From assembly GCA_025642075.2 (NCBI GenBank), contig JAODUO010000430.1, positions 31,001-95,000 of the forward strand: DNA of 64,000 nt, read 5' to 3'. The notes below the pieces were generated by a model. The model ran no database searches and was not told where the DNA came from. It was given only the letters and a program-made list of their open reading frames with translations. A program made the translations under genes and the position numbers. Shown here piece after piece: positions 12,506-23,310 of the stretch; position 1 is the stretch's first letter; every line of letters begins with the position of its first letter. This DNA comes from Ridgeia piscesae (lineage: Eukaryota > Annelida > Polychaeta > Sabellida > Siboglinidae).

Positions 12506-12655
12506 TTTTTTTTAATTAAGGCGCGTAAGAATATAATTGAAAACAACAAAACAATATTTTTAGAGCAATCGTCCTGTTACCGAATAATATATTAATATGG
12601 CCAGATATATAAGGCATAATATGAGATGTCTACATATTCAATGACGTAGTGTATA
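12506..12655 (-). mobile_element. 3' end of the LINE family seen at 6292
   Basis: On the minus strand it matches the 3' 150 bases of the 6292-6665 fragment (ATGTAGACATCTCATATTATG, then TTGCTCTAAAAATATTG, then CGCGCCTTAATTAAAA). Only the noncoding 3' tail is present, as expected for a 5'-truncated insertion. Confidence 0.65.
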
Positions 12656-13178
12656 GTAATCATACAACATGCTTTGCCCTGAAAAAACGATATATCTTTG
12701 CTATATGCTATGTAACGGTACTGCTTTGTAACGTCAACTCGTTCTCCACCAATACGAATAGAACACGTACGCGAGGAGTGCAGAAGAGTTCAGGATCAAA
12801 ATTCACAAGTAAATATGTTTGATTTGTCACATTTCACACGATCAATACATTTAATGGTTCACACACAAAAATACTATGGTTACCACACCCTACACATTTC
12901 ACGAAGAAAGTGATACCTCAAGCGTGGTTCACATGGCACATATATTTACATTGTTACACCTGATCACGAATCGCAAAACGAAATCAAAATAATACAAACG
13001 ACGAGTAATGCACAATAGTCTTGGCTATAATACTATGTGAAGCAGGCTGTGATGTGTAGACGTTAGTACTCTTGACATTTAAATAACTCCAATTAAGATT
13101 AGGACAAACTAAACGAGTTGGCATAACTTAGGAACATATGAAATATTATATTAATGCGATTAACTTTGTAACATTAAC

Positions 13179-13214
<36 letters not shown>

Positions 13215-13890
13215 CCAAATGTACGCTTGAAGCACTATGTTTAGCACTAAATGTTTGTTTGTTACATTGTAAAACATTCATATATAATAACTGTTTTCAT
13301 TAATTACGTTTAGATGGTCCAATGCACATTATTATAGTATGAAAGAATATGGAAAGCACAGTGATGTTCATCTGGACAAAATACATATTTCAGACTAGTG
13401 CTTAGTCATGAAACTATTAGTACATGCACACAATATTGAGCAAATGCTACATTGTTCCTGGATGGAACTATGTCAAGGAGGCGTACATTGAAGATAGACA
13501 TTGCTATATGCTATGGCGTGATATGGGGAAACATAACCATGTTCCAGTCGGTGAATTAATGTTGAAACTAGGTAAAAAAAAAACTTCTGCTTAAACATTG
13601 CCAACAACGTGAAGATATGGCTCGAGCAGATGTCATGGCTAAATCCAGGCAAACTGCAGAGTTTGTAAATTGTAAATAGACTTAGCGCTACATAGGTGTA
13701 TATACTTATTTTTATTTGTAATGATATACACATTGTGGAATGCTTGTTCAATAAAGTGTAATGGCAACATTAAGCAGTTGTTAGCTAAAACGGGATGCTC
13801 AGGCTTTTGTGTGAATATATGGCTCGAGTAGATCCCACGGCTAAATCCAGGCAAATTACAGACCATTAGGAAATAGCATGCGTCACAAGT
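12656..13890. other. Gene-free spacer with a short direct repeat
   Basis: No gene recognised. Contains (TA)n at 13182-13211. It also holds two related segments, 13612-13680 and 13815-13880, sharing GATATGGCTCGAGCAGAT-like sequence followed by GGCTAAATCCAGGCAAA, which suggests a duplicated short element. Confidence 0.5.
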
Positions 13891-13894
13891 GTGG

Positions 13895-14075
13895 GTACAT
13901 AAGGACAGTCGTTCGGCGGTGTCCGTCATTCGACTTCGACAGTTCTTAGAAGAATCTCACCCGTCGTCCGCCAAGACCAGGTACGTGAGAGTGGCTTAAT
14001 TGTATTTAATTCGTTTCACCGATATTTAAATAAAAACAAGTAACTTCGCAAGTTCTAAATACTAATGGATGTTAA
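13895..14075. repeat. Fragment of the palindrome arm
   Basis: Matches 7480-7650 in direct orientation (AGGACAGTCGTTCGGCGG, CCGCCAAGACCAGGTACGTG, AAGTAACTTCGCA and TCTAAATACTAATGGATG). It is a fourth, partial copy of that arm, just upstream of gene copy B. Confidence 0.8.
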
Positions 14076-14157
14076 ATATACATAACGTTTTCTTTCTAAG
14101 GTTTGTCTGGTAGCACTTCGTGATTTCATATTACCATTTGTCATTTTCTTTTTTCAG

Positions 14158-14219
14158 CATATCAGTATGAATGGATAATTTCTTGTCGCCGTCCTATCAG
14201 AGATGGTTCTCCGGGCCGG
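14158..14219 (+). other. Possible upstream exon of copy B (uncertain)
   Basis: A pyrimidine-rich acceptor (TTTTCTTTTTTCAG) and a strong donor (CCG then GTAAGTG) bracket 62 bases. An in-frame ATG near the end (MVLRA) would join the next exon in phase. The alternative open frame leaves a phase that does not fit. No domain can be seen, so this is only a splice-site-based suggestion. Confidence 0.25.
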
Positions 14220-14606
14220 TAAGTGTGCATTGTTACATTCTTAGCCATAACGTATTTGTGGTAGAATGACCCAATATAACAAATGATGAATCGATACAGT
14301 GCAATACAACAACACGTTCACATGGACTCGTTGATGGGATGTGAATTAGTCGTCAAAAGAAGAGTGTGAATGTTTTTTTTAAATGGCAACAATGTTCAAC
14401 TATATAGGTATTATGCAAGATGTATTATTGCGGTAGATTACAATTTGATACTAACATAATTCGATAAACAGATATGTTTATGTGTGTATGTGTGTGCGCG
14501 TGTATGTGTGCGTGCGTGCGTGCGTGCGTGCGTGCGTCCATGCGTGCGTGTGTCCAAATGTCCAAATGTACTCGTGAGCACTCAACGCTGTATTCTCGTC
14601 CGTCAG

Positions 14607-14754
14607 CCGCCGATTTCGGGCCGTGGACGTCCTATAGAGACTGCGTGTGCGATCTGAAGAGAGACGTACAGAAGCCGTGTTTGCGAGTCGGGGCCTTGTG
14701 TGGGCGACTACGAGGAGAGCGATGACTGCGCCTGTGTCCCCTTGAACGCTGCAG
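14607..14754 (+). CDS. Copy B exon: Cys/Trp-rich segment
   Basis: Acceptor CGTCCGTCAG, donor GCAG then GTATGT. The first half reads ADFGPWTSYRDCVCD. The second half, in the +1 frame, reads GPCVGDYEESDDCACVP. Both halves look genuine, so one base too many is inferred near 14676-14682; the exon length (148) fits the flanking phases only if one base is removed. The W..W and cysteine spacing is loosely like a thrombospondin type-1 repeat, but this is tentative. Confidence 0.5.
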
Positions 14755-14964
14755 GTATGTATGTTATGTCATATGACAGACAACATTTTGTGGGAACGGT
14801 CTAACTTATGATACCATTGATAATCATAATATTTATAGAAATATTATACGTAAAATAAACAAAATACCAATAGTATATGCGTTGATAAAAATACTGACTA
14901 CTATAATGCAGTTTCATTTAAGTTTGATTATAACGTTGCGATTATTTCTCCATTCGCGGTGTAG

Positions 14965-15189
14965 TTGACTGTCCGATGGTGTCCGGCGCCGACAGCGTCT
15001 ATGGCCTGCTGGGTGACCCGTGCAACTGTCAGAACTACTACCAGTGCGAATACAACACAACGACGGAACAGTTCATCGCTATCCAGCGAAGTTGCAACCC
15101 GTGTGAGATTTGGGATCAGGAAGTCCTCACCTGTGTCAGGGATGAGAGCAAGGGAGACTGCACTTTCTTCCCCACCACCCAGGGAATTG
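14965..15189 (+). CDS. Copy B exon: chitin-binding type-2-like domain
   Basis: Acceptor GGTGTAG, donor ATTG then GTGAGT. The intact frame begins DCPMVSGADSVYGLLGDPC, continues NCQNYYQCEY and RSCNPCEIWDQEVLTC, and ends with KGDCTFFP. The C, YYQC, C..C..WD....C pattern is that of peritrophin-type chitin-binding domains. No disruption was seen in this exon. Confidence 0.75.
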
Positions 15190-15464
15190 GTGAGTTTGTA
15201 GAAACGTCTTAATCTATCTTTTCTCTCAATGTCGATTAGTACAGAAGATATTCCTAAACAAGAACAGTTTGGGGACCTTATAGACGCATACCTAGACACA
15301 GAGTAACATGCAATCCAACAACTTTAAACGATAATAACAATGACTTTTTTCTGTATTGTATTAATTGTTGGTACACAAAATTATGTTTACATTTTTGTGA
15401 TTCTTGGTTGTAACTTAGCGTGCTTTCCAACAATGCATTGAGCTGCTCCTACTGCTCGTTACAG

Positions 15465-15587
15465 GCGAGTGCCCACTGGGAGAGGCGGACAACGCCGCAC
15501 AGTTCATCCTGGGCAACGAGACCATGGACTGTGCACCAGGCACTACTTTCAACTTCACTCTGTGCACGTGTATCAGAATTGTACCAT
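15465..15587 (+). CDS. Copy B exon: second cysteine module
   Basis: Acceptor GTTACAG, donor CCAT then GTAAGT. Reads ECPLGEADNAAQFILGN, then CAPGTTFNFTLCTCIRIVP. The CxPGTxFxxxxCxC form is the shortened chitin-binding-like motif I associate with Pif-type proteins. Entry phase 1 and exit phase 1 both agree with the neighbouring exons. Confidence 0.7.
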
Positions 15588-16136
15588 GTAAGTATTATTA
15601 TTATTTATCTAAATGTTTAGATGTGACATGCATTAAAGATTCATTTCTAACTATGAGACAACAATTATGCACCTGTTTTGAAACATTGATTTACCACTCC
15701 CTGCTGAAAGAACCTGGGTGTGTTTTATTATAAAATGTAACTGAAATCGATGTTTCGATGTGTCGTTGGAGAACTTGTAACGCACTGATTATTTATGTGT
15801 TTTATTCAAAAACAATACGTGTAGTTTGCCACAACTTCGAAGCATTTTGATATTCGAGACATATGTGAAACAAATTATTATCCAAATATTAATATATGTT
15901 GCCGTTAAGATTTGTTTAATTGTAGAAACAACGGTCTTGTCTAAGTTCTGTATAAATACATTTATTGCGTGGTGTTTACAGTTTTGCAATAATTGCTTTA
16001 ACGTATTGCACGACTGTGCTTAATTGGCATGTAATAACTCTCGGCTAATATAAGAATATAGCTGTATCCTTTAGAAGACAAAACACGAATATCTGAAGAT
16101 GCTAAATGTAAGTGAAGTATACGTTTTCGTTCGTAG

Positions 16137-16484
16137 ATATCCCAGAGATGGAGGATATCACCCGTGTGATGTTCGAAGATGACTCTTCCATCACGGCCTC
16201 ACATGGTCTGTGGCTCTTAAACCAGAACGTCGAGCTCACCAGCGACGGTTGTATGTGCGGTTTCTTCAACAGCACCGCCGAGTCCAAGTTGGAACTCGCT
16301 CTCGACCGCTTCGAGTCGTTCTCCGTGAGTCTCTTCTTCAAGAGATCGGTCGGTGTCTCTTGCATCTCTGGTAGACAACTCCGAGTGCATCATTGACGGA
16401 TCCGTCGTTGCCAAGTCTGCTGCTAGTGACGCATTGGGCTACTTCGCAAATGAGAATGGCACCTAGGCTGAATTCGTTTCTCCT
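16137..16484 (+). pseudogene. Copy B exon: first part of LamG-like domain, frameshift and stop
   Basis: The junction gives YIPEMEDITRVMFEDDSS. The frame continues through SHGLWLLNQNVELTSDGCM to ESFSVSLFFKRSVGVSCISG, and then moves by one base (near 16370-16375) into DNSECIIDGSVVAKS and DALGYFANENGT. A TAG follows at 16464-16466, after which AEFVSP leads to the donor GTAAAT at 16485. The exon length fits the neighbours only with one base removed. The hydrophobic, beta-rich pattern suits a LamG/concanavalin fold. Confidence 0.55.
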
Positions 16485-16793
16485 GTAAATATTCAATAAT
16501 TCCGCCGTATTTAATTGTGTAAGTGTTTCAGTGGGTTGCCAATAGTAATGAATGCTAATATGTGGCATAACGGAATCTATATCGGTGGAATGTTGACGCC
16601 AAAATAACTTAGACCGAGATCGATATCTGCAATGTAGAATATTGGTATACCTTTCAATACATTCAAAGTAATGTAATGATATATGCCAAACTTACTGCGG
16701 TAAGTAAAATTAAAGAAAACGTTTGCATCTCTGCACTGTTATACTATTAACCAGAATAGTCTTAGATTACCGATGTGTTGATGTTTGCTCCAG

Positions 16794-16893
16794 GCTGCTG
16801 AAGACACATGGAACCAACTCGTGATGGCATTCGACGGTGAAGACGCTTCGTTCTACCTGAACAAGGATCTCTTCAAAACAGGGAAACTCGGTG
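16794..16893 (+). CDS. Copy B exon: second part of LamG-like domain
   Basis: Acceptor TTTGCTCCAG, donor GGTG then GTACGT. Reads AAEDTWNQLVMAFDGEDAS, then FYLNKDLFKTGKLG. The W-x2-L-V-x2-F-D-G pattern followed by a short strand and NKDLF is the standard LamG central hairpin. Confidence 0.7.
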
Positions 16894-19409
16894 GTACGTT
16901 GTGTCATGATACAGTCATACCAGCTTTGATCTGGGTTTGTAAACAGCTAGCGCCTGAGTGAACTTAAACCTTTGATCCGTAACGTTTTACCACATGGTGC
17001 GTTTAATAGATTGATCCTTCAAACAATGTGTACAGTAGGAAGATGAAACCTCAACATGTATTAATGTTAAAGCTGCTCCCTCCACTCGTTCGCTAATCGC
17101 CAAACCGGTTCTTTTATGACTAGATGTGTAATGTGTTAATAGTTTAACTAGTATGCACAGTCAGTTAATTTTAAAAATGCGTACTTGTCATTTTTTAATC
17201 GTAAAAAGACTCGCCGTTACACCGGGTATAAAAGAGCGAGTAGTCGGTGGCTAATTCACTCTTGTGAACGTCTACTCGACGCGGATTCTCTAACTTGTAA
17301 GATTATAATAATTATAAGTACTTCTGACAGTGTCACTGACAAGGCAAGCCAGTTTGAGTTGACAGTCGCCATCAATATCGCTCGGCATCACTCAGCCAGA
17401 CACAACCTGTGTTAATATGTACCGGTATTGTATTTGATCTTGTTAATAAACTTAGTAATTGCGAAAGTACATATCGAGAGAGAATAGATGACGTGAGGGA
17501 CGAAATGATAAATAAAATTGACATGGGGGACTGGTAGTAGCTCTTGTTGGTCGGGCAAGAAGCGTTGTATTTTTAGGGGGAGCATCCGTTATCTCGTGTG
17601 ACAGAACGTCAAACGGAGAATTATATTATATTTCACAATTATTAAAACAGTGTTTTGTGACTCACATTTCAGTACTATTACTGAATTTTTTTGATTTCCA
17701 TTATATTTTATGCAAACTAATTTAGATTTTTATGACAACGATGATTGATGGTGATGAATTTAGTCAATAAAAACATGAAAATTAAATGTTAATATAATAC
17801 TATTATACGTGTACACTATATCATGCAAGTATTACGTATAACATTCTTGCACTTGTTTCCATTGTAGTCAATGATGCCTGGCTGTAGTCTATGTACCTGG
17901 TTCCTTTCAACCCACACGTGCCAGGTGTTTTCACATATTTATCAAGATTTTAATCACAGCAGTATATGAATGCATAATATATTCGAATTATAATATTGCT
18001 ACAGGCCACACTTCAATGCAAAAGTTAGACAAGGCAGAGGAGGGGCTAAGATTAAGTTAGTCACATGGGTATGGCAGATGGCTCATATCTGATCAATCCA
18101 GGTAATTTAAACATTTTAACAATCAACAACGTATACATTTTCAAAATAGTTTAATATGTCCATTTAAATACACATTTGTTATCATTCGCATATTATCTTG
18201 AACATGAAAGTCTAGAATGACCTTTGCACTTGTATAATGCATATTATACGCAGTGTGTCAACACAGACATTAATGCACATACGCAGATCAATTCTAAAAA
18301 TTACCTTCAAAATGGTGCATTCTGAAGGATGTTTTAACTTATTCCCTTGGAAATATAGAGGAAACAAATGCACAGCTACAAGTTTAAACATGTTTATAGC
18401 AAGAAATACCTATGAGGTGGCCATCCTGGCATAATTTGAGCAAATTTGCTTAGAAAAACACTGAGGTGGTCCACCTCACTCATCATATAGCAGGGAAAAT
18501 ACTGCAGCGATGACTCGAGAAATCAATAATGCAGTGTTGAAGAAGGTAGACATACATATTATGAATGCTTGAATATTTTCTGGGGGGAATGTGCTGTTGG
18601 CATAACAATAACCTTTTTTGTCATTTCCAAAATTTGCTTCGACCAGACAACGTCACATATTCATGTTTGACATAAAATATCAAAAATGAATATGTGTACA
18701 TCATGTAGTAGTTATTACATGACATCATTATTTACTCCCAACTCCACTACCATGATGCATGTTTTTTGTTTACTGAAATTGAATACATGCTTTTCTTTAC
18801 AGGTCAACAAGAAACTGAACAATGCTTACTACCACTAGACAGCCAAAGTCAATACCATGGTAATATAATTGTTTTATTCGTGTTATAAAATTTACATGCC
18901 CACATTTTATATAAACATTACTCAGACCTGATAACAATCGTGTATGTCAGTATAATTACTTTACACGCGGTAGCCCAGCCAACAGTCACTGGTAAATGCA
19001 AAGGATGCTTCAAAATTCAAAACACCGCTAGTCCGTCATATCCAACATCATTGGCGCGATACACAATTGAGATTTGCCAGTTATAAAACGAAAACTGAAG
19101 AAGTTAGTGCTGTCCATGTTAACAAAGTAACGGTTCCTAAAATATAATGTTATATATGATATGCTATTCTGTCAAAAGCTGTTTGCCTCGTCATTTGACA
19201 TTAACAGCGAAAATAAATCTGCAGTAACCTTTTTAACATAATTATGTTTAATTATGTTGCCGCCAATTTTAATATGGCTCTTTTTTCTTAACTACTTTAA
19301 TTATAAATTTGATATAATATTGTTATGTTGAGCGCAGAATGTTTAGTTTCTATGCATTAACTTACTGGGGGTGTTGACTCTTCTAATAATGTGTTGCTTC
19401 TGTCGACAG
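16894..19409. other. Long intron region of copy B
   Basis: About 2.5 kb, AT-rich. A phase-changing exon must lie here if the gene is functional (phase 1 out at 16893, phase 0 in at 19410), but I could not identify it. No known repeat was recognised. Confidence 0.4.
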
Positions 19410-19505
19410 ATATGTATCGTGAAGGGTGCTATGGACCAGGCTTGTGTAGAACTTCTGTACGACAACCCAAGCGTGTGTGTTCCGAAGGGCCATAAATATA
19501 GATAA
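19410..19505 (+). CDS. Terminal exon of copy B
   Basis: Acceptor GCTTCTGTCGACAG. Reads ICIVKGAMDQACVELLYDN, then PSVCVPKGHKYR and TAA. It is homologous to 4197-4274 with mostly conservative replacements, which argues that this frame was under selection. The 3' UTR is also shared and has AATAAA at 19549-19554. Confidence 0.65.
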   Translation: MCIVKGAMDQACVELLYDNPSVCVPKGHKYR

Positions 19506-19548
19506 CGCACGATTGAACAAACGAAAACGACTCTAGCGTAATCATCGA

Positions 19549-19554
19549 AATAAA
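19549..19554 (+). terminator. Poly(A) signal of copy B
   Basis: AATAAA 44 bases after the stop codon, conserved with 4334-4339. Confidence 0.55.
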
Positions 19555-19697
19555 TTGCATTTACAAAATCTCACTATAATTGCGTCTGTTTTTATATATA
19601 TTGTTATCACATTGAGAGCGTTTTGTTTCACTTAAGGGAGAATTTGGACCAGTATAACGCCTGAGAAAGAATAAATAAACACTGTGGTACTACATCT

Positions 19698-19912
<215 letters not shown>

Positions 19913-20131
19913 CGTTGGTTTTTAACCAGTAGGTTTTTGACAACGTTTTTGCATACTTATGTTTATCATTAACGATCATACAGCATTTTTATCAAAGAGG
20001 CACTTCCAACTAAATGAAAACATGGAAAAGTATTTTTTTCACAGGGGCCCGTATACAACGGGATTCCATTCAGAATAGCACACCGGCCCCCACTTTAGGT
20101 GACTCATACCACACGGCACGCGAAGCCTAAT

Positions 20132-20861
20132 AGGGCCTGCAAGTTGGTCACGACACATGGCGTGACTCCGCGCGACTGGAGCTTATTGGGGACTAAGCGA
20201 GACTAATTCGGGACTGGACACAAAAATAATATTCTAACGATGGATGACAATTGTAGCTAACGACTGATGAATACTAGGAAAATCAGTTCATAAATATCTT
20301 GTGTTATATGTTTCTTATCTTAAATTTCCGATTTAATATTGAGTTTATCACACTATCATAGGCACATAGCGATTTACGTAGACGTAGACGTTGTGCAGAT
20401 AATCGACACGATGCTAAGCTGTATGTGTCTTTTACGGGATTTGCGTTTACATTGCTGTACGTTGTGGTTTCGATAAGCACTTATATCTGACAAGTTGTCT
20501 AAATGCACATAATCATAACACATGTATACGTTTGGCCCAAACAGATTGTACTGCGCGAAAGCTGGCTCTCTTCATTATTAGTCAAAATGGCGAAACACAA
20601 GTACTTGCCGCTATTGCCATGGCAACCACCATAATAATGGGTTAAAATTCATGATTTCCGTGATAATTGTCACCGGCAAAATGTTCCACTACTTCTGCTT
20701 GTAATAATCCTTCGGACAATATAACTGAAATACGCTATTTCGGGAGAGTTCGATTATTTCGACCAAAACAAAACAAAGTCCTATATGTTAACATGGAGTA
20801 TATGGACCTCCTGCCCCCAACTGCCCCCAGCCTCGTTTTCGCGCGCGAGACTTGCACGCCC
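20132..20861. mobile_element. Nonautonomous DNA transposon, TA-flanked, copy 1
   Basis: Starts GGGCCTGCAAGTTGG after a TA at 20130-20131 and ends ACTTGCACGCCC, a slightly mutated inverted match of the start. Its 730 bases match 60844-61538 throughout in the same orientation (GCGTGACTCCGCGCGACTGG, GGGACTAAGCGAGACTAATT, GGAGTATATGGACCTCCTGC). There is no transposase frame. A TA target duplication with GGGCC termini suggests a Tc1/mariner- or pogo-like MITE, but the superfamily is inferred from the TA alone. Confidence 0.8.
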
Positions 20862-20882
20862 TGTAGAACTGGTTCGTTGTCT

Positions 20883-21323
20883 CGCTTACATTTATCCGGG
20901 CGTTATATTTTATCCGGGTGATGTTTCTGCGCATGATCGTACCTCTGGGAATGTGTATTTAGCACCAAATACGACTGTCGCGCTTACATTTATCCGGGCG
21001 TTATATTGTATGTGGGTGATGTTGATGTGCATACACAATAAAATGTTTGTTTTCTGTAAACCTAAACAGTTTCTGTCGTAAAACAGTTTCGTCTCGACGC
21101 ATACGTCACGTGACGTCACTCTTACGATTCTGAAATATGAAAGCCGCAAACTATAATTATATACTCTGGTTATGACGCTCATGTTTCGACAAAAACCGAA
21201 ACATAATTTACTGGATATGTTTGATCACTATCCGATCGACTGGCGCCAAATGTTGTGCTTTATATTTTCACATAAGCATCACCCGGACAAAATATAATGC
21301 CCGGATACATGTAAGCGCGACAT
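20883..21323. repeat. Short foldback element with 41-bp inverted ends
   Basis: CGCTTACATTTATCCGGGCG and the following TTATATTTTATCCGGGTGATG (20883-20923) are matched in reverse complement at 21283-21323 with about four differences. A third, direct copy of the end lies at about 20985-21020. This looks like a foldback or MITE with an internal duplication of one end. Confidence 0.65.
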
Positions 21324-21523
21324 CGGTTTGGAATACGCGACTATTTGATTTTAATTCCAACAACGATACAAGGGAGTTTTCGAGCAGTTATAAGTAGCGT
21401 GAAATACGACGTCACCGCCTCGATCTGCCGTCGGAGTCTGGAGCGTTTTTGTCACTGGCGTTTAACTAATAGATTGCGCACTTCAAATGCAATTAACGAA
21501 GTGTATAATATTGCACCTAAAGT

Positions 21524-22095
21524 CGGTACAATAGTTGTGGGAGTATTGCACCGACAGTTTGTTGACGTATATGCATTACAGCATGGGAATACGCATGCCG
21601 TCGTTGCTGGTGACAGATAACGTGTTTAGAATCGGCGCATCTGTTAGAACGTTTGTCGAATTGCAGAAAGCTCTCCATTTGTTTGAGCAACAAACGCATA
21701 GTCAGATTTATACGAGAGACGCCTGAACTTAGAACGCGGCGAAGAAAACGACGCCAAACACTGTTGAAAAAGCGTCGAAAGATGGTATTGCCATGCACCG
21801 TCAAAAGTACTATGTCAGGTGACGGTGCGTGGCAGATTTGGACCGAACCACTATTCCAAAATGGGGGTGTGAGTTTGGGTTAGACTTAAGATTAGGATCA
21901 GGTTTAGGGTTAGAGTTAGAGTTAGAGTTAGGGTCAGGGTAATACGTTTTATATAAGTCAAGTCGGGCTCCCATTGTTACGGCCACGCATCGGCGACAAC
22001 CTCACATCCATATTTTAGAATAATGGTTTGGTCCAAATCGACAGTCGGTGCAATAGTCGTGCGTTAATGGACCGACTGTCGGTGCAATATCCACG
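21524..22095. repeat. Cluster of GTCGGTGCAATA motifs with an inverted repeat and TTAGGG-like core
   Basis: GTCGGTGCAATA-type motifs occur at about 21524, at 21546 (inverted), 22044 and 22079. Between them, ATTTGGACCGAACCACTATT (about 21836) has a reverse-complement partner ending near 22035. The centre at about 21897-21945 is a degenerate TTAGGG/TTAGAG run. This is probably one or two decayed foldback elements. The open frames across it show no known domain. Confidence 0.5.
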
Positions 22096-22881
22096 GCCTA
22101 CAATTAAATCAAATCTAATCTAGTCTAGTGACGCTTTTTACAATATATACACATCAAATGAAGGCAAATAAGGTATATTAACACAAAGAGAATAATAAGG
22201 GAAGAACAGTATAATGTTATATTCCCTACTTTAAAATGTTCGATTATTGTTTCCGATATCTTCGGGTCTACCGGCTACCGCGTAAGCGGGCTGATAAACG
22301 GGGGTCAGCCCGCCCCTACGAATGACGCATCGTATGCAGTGTGAGAGACATATTTCTTCATGTTAAAGTCGTATATTTAGTTAATGCAAAGACGAATAGA
22401 CATAATTTATGTGGCATCAACGAATGCATGATCGAATTGACCATTGACCAATCAACAATATGATTTATTTGCGATCAGATTCCAAGATATGGGAACGCGT
22501 TTCCACGTTCCTCCTCAACATTGCACAATGCAGTGTACAGGAACGCACAGGACGTGTCTGTTGACGTTGGTATTATAAACTGTAATATTTCTGTCCGTAT
22601 TTACAAGTGCAATATCGCCTGAGGCATTTGTTTGGAAGACCACCGCCGGTAGCTTTGCAATAATATGTCCGTCTGCATCTGCGAATTTTTCGGCTGTAGC
22701 AATAGATGTACCCTTTCCTTTGATACTTCGGAAGTTTGTGAGACCACCAACCGTCTACCTCCATTAACTGTAACATCAAACACAAGACAACAGTCAGCGT
22801 TTACACGACGGATGTTGGCGGTGAGGCGGGAGAGGTGTCTTTGTTGATGCCACCAATACTCTGCTTTCAGGATGAGAACAG

Positions 22882-23302
22882 GGTAATCTTATGCTTAACT
22901 GGCCTAAATTATTACGGCCTTTTAAAACCGTTGTTTTTTGTTCACCTTATTTCGATGTGTATGTGTTCGCAATGTGATTCTACGTCACTTCCGTACAAAG
23001 AAGTCTGTGTTTTAGAACAATGTAAACACGCCGAGTGGAAAGAAATCGCCTCCGCGGTTCTGGTGCCTCTGGGAGGCGCCTACAGCTCGCGCCATATTTG
23101 CAGCGGTGGAATAGCGTTGTTTACTTCGATTCGGCGTGTTTACATTGTTGTAAACCACAAATAAAAATATTAATCTGACTTCTTTATACCGGAAGTGATG
23201 TAGAATCACATTGCGAACACATACACATCGATATAAAGTGAGAAAAAAAAACGGTTTTAAAAGGCCGTCATAATTTAGGTCAGTTAAGTATATAAGATTA
23301 CC
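22882..23302. mobile_element. 421-bp foldback MITE with perfect 8-bp target duplication
   Basis: The ends GGTAATCTTA and TAAGATTACC are exact inverted repeats, and about 170 bases of each arm pair with each other (for example CGATGTGTATGTGTTCGCAA near 22950 with its complement near 23210). GAGAACAG stands directly outside both ends, at 22874-22881 and 23303-23310. An 8-bp duplication fits hAT- or P-type integration. The termini do not clearly match either family, so the superfamily is open. Confidence 0.85.
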
Positions 23303-23310
23303 GAGAACAG

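Larger units (their letters stand above)
14607..19505 (+). pseudogene. Pif/BMSP-like shell-matrix gene, copy B (damaged or misassembled)
   Basis: Five exons can be chained with consistent phases: 14607-14754, 14965-15189, 15465-15587, 16137-16484 and 16794-16893. A terminal exon lies at 19410-19505. In order they encode a Cys/Trp segment (FGPWTSYRDC...), a chitin-binding type-2-like domain with six or more cysteines (DPCNCQNYYQCEY), a second short cysteine motif (CAPGTTFNFTLCTC), and a LamG/concanavalin-like domain (DTWNQLVMAFDGEDASFYLN). This order resembles the Pif/BMSP secreted proteins that bind chitin in mollusc shell; the usual N-terminal VWA domain is not in the window. Exon 1 has one extra base near 14676-14682 and exon 4 one near 16370-16375; exon 4 also has an in-frame TAG at 16464-16466. 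At least one exon is missing between 16893 and 19410, because the phases do not match across that gap. Copy A lies upstream, so this is a tandem family. It is either a pseudogene or an intact gene with base-level assembly errors. Confidence 0.65.

Noticed and set aside
21899..21945. Ancient telomere or chromosome fusion point
   Set aside because: The TTAGGG-like run is short, degenerate and enclosed by an inverted repeat, so it is better explained as part of an element.
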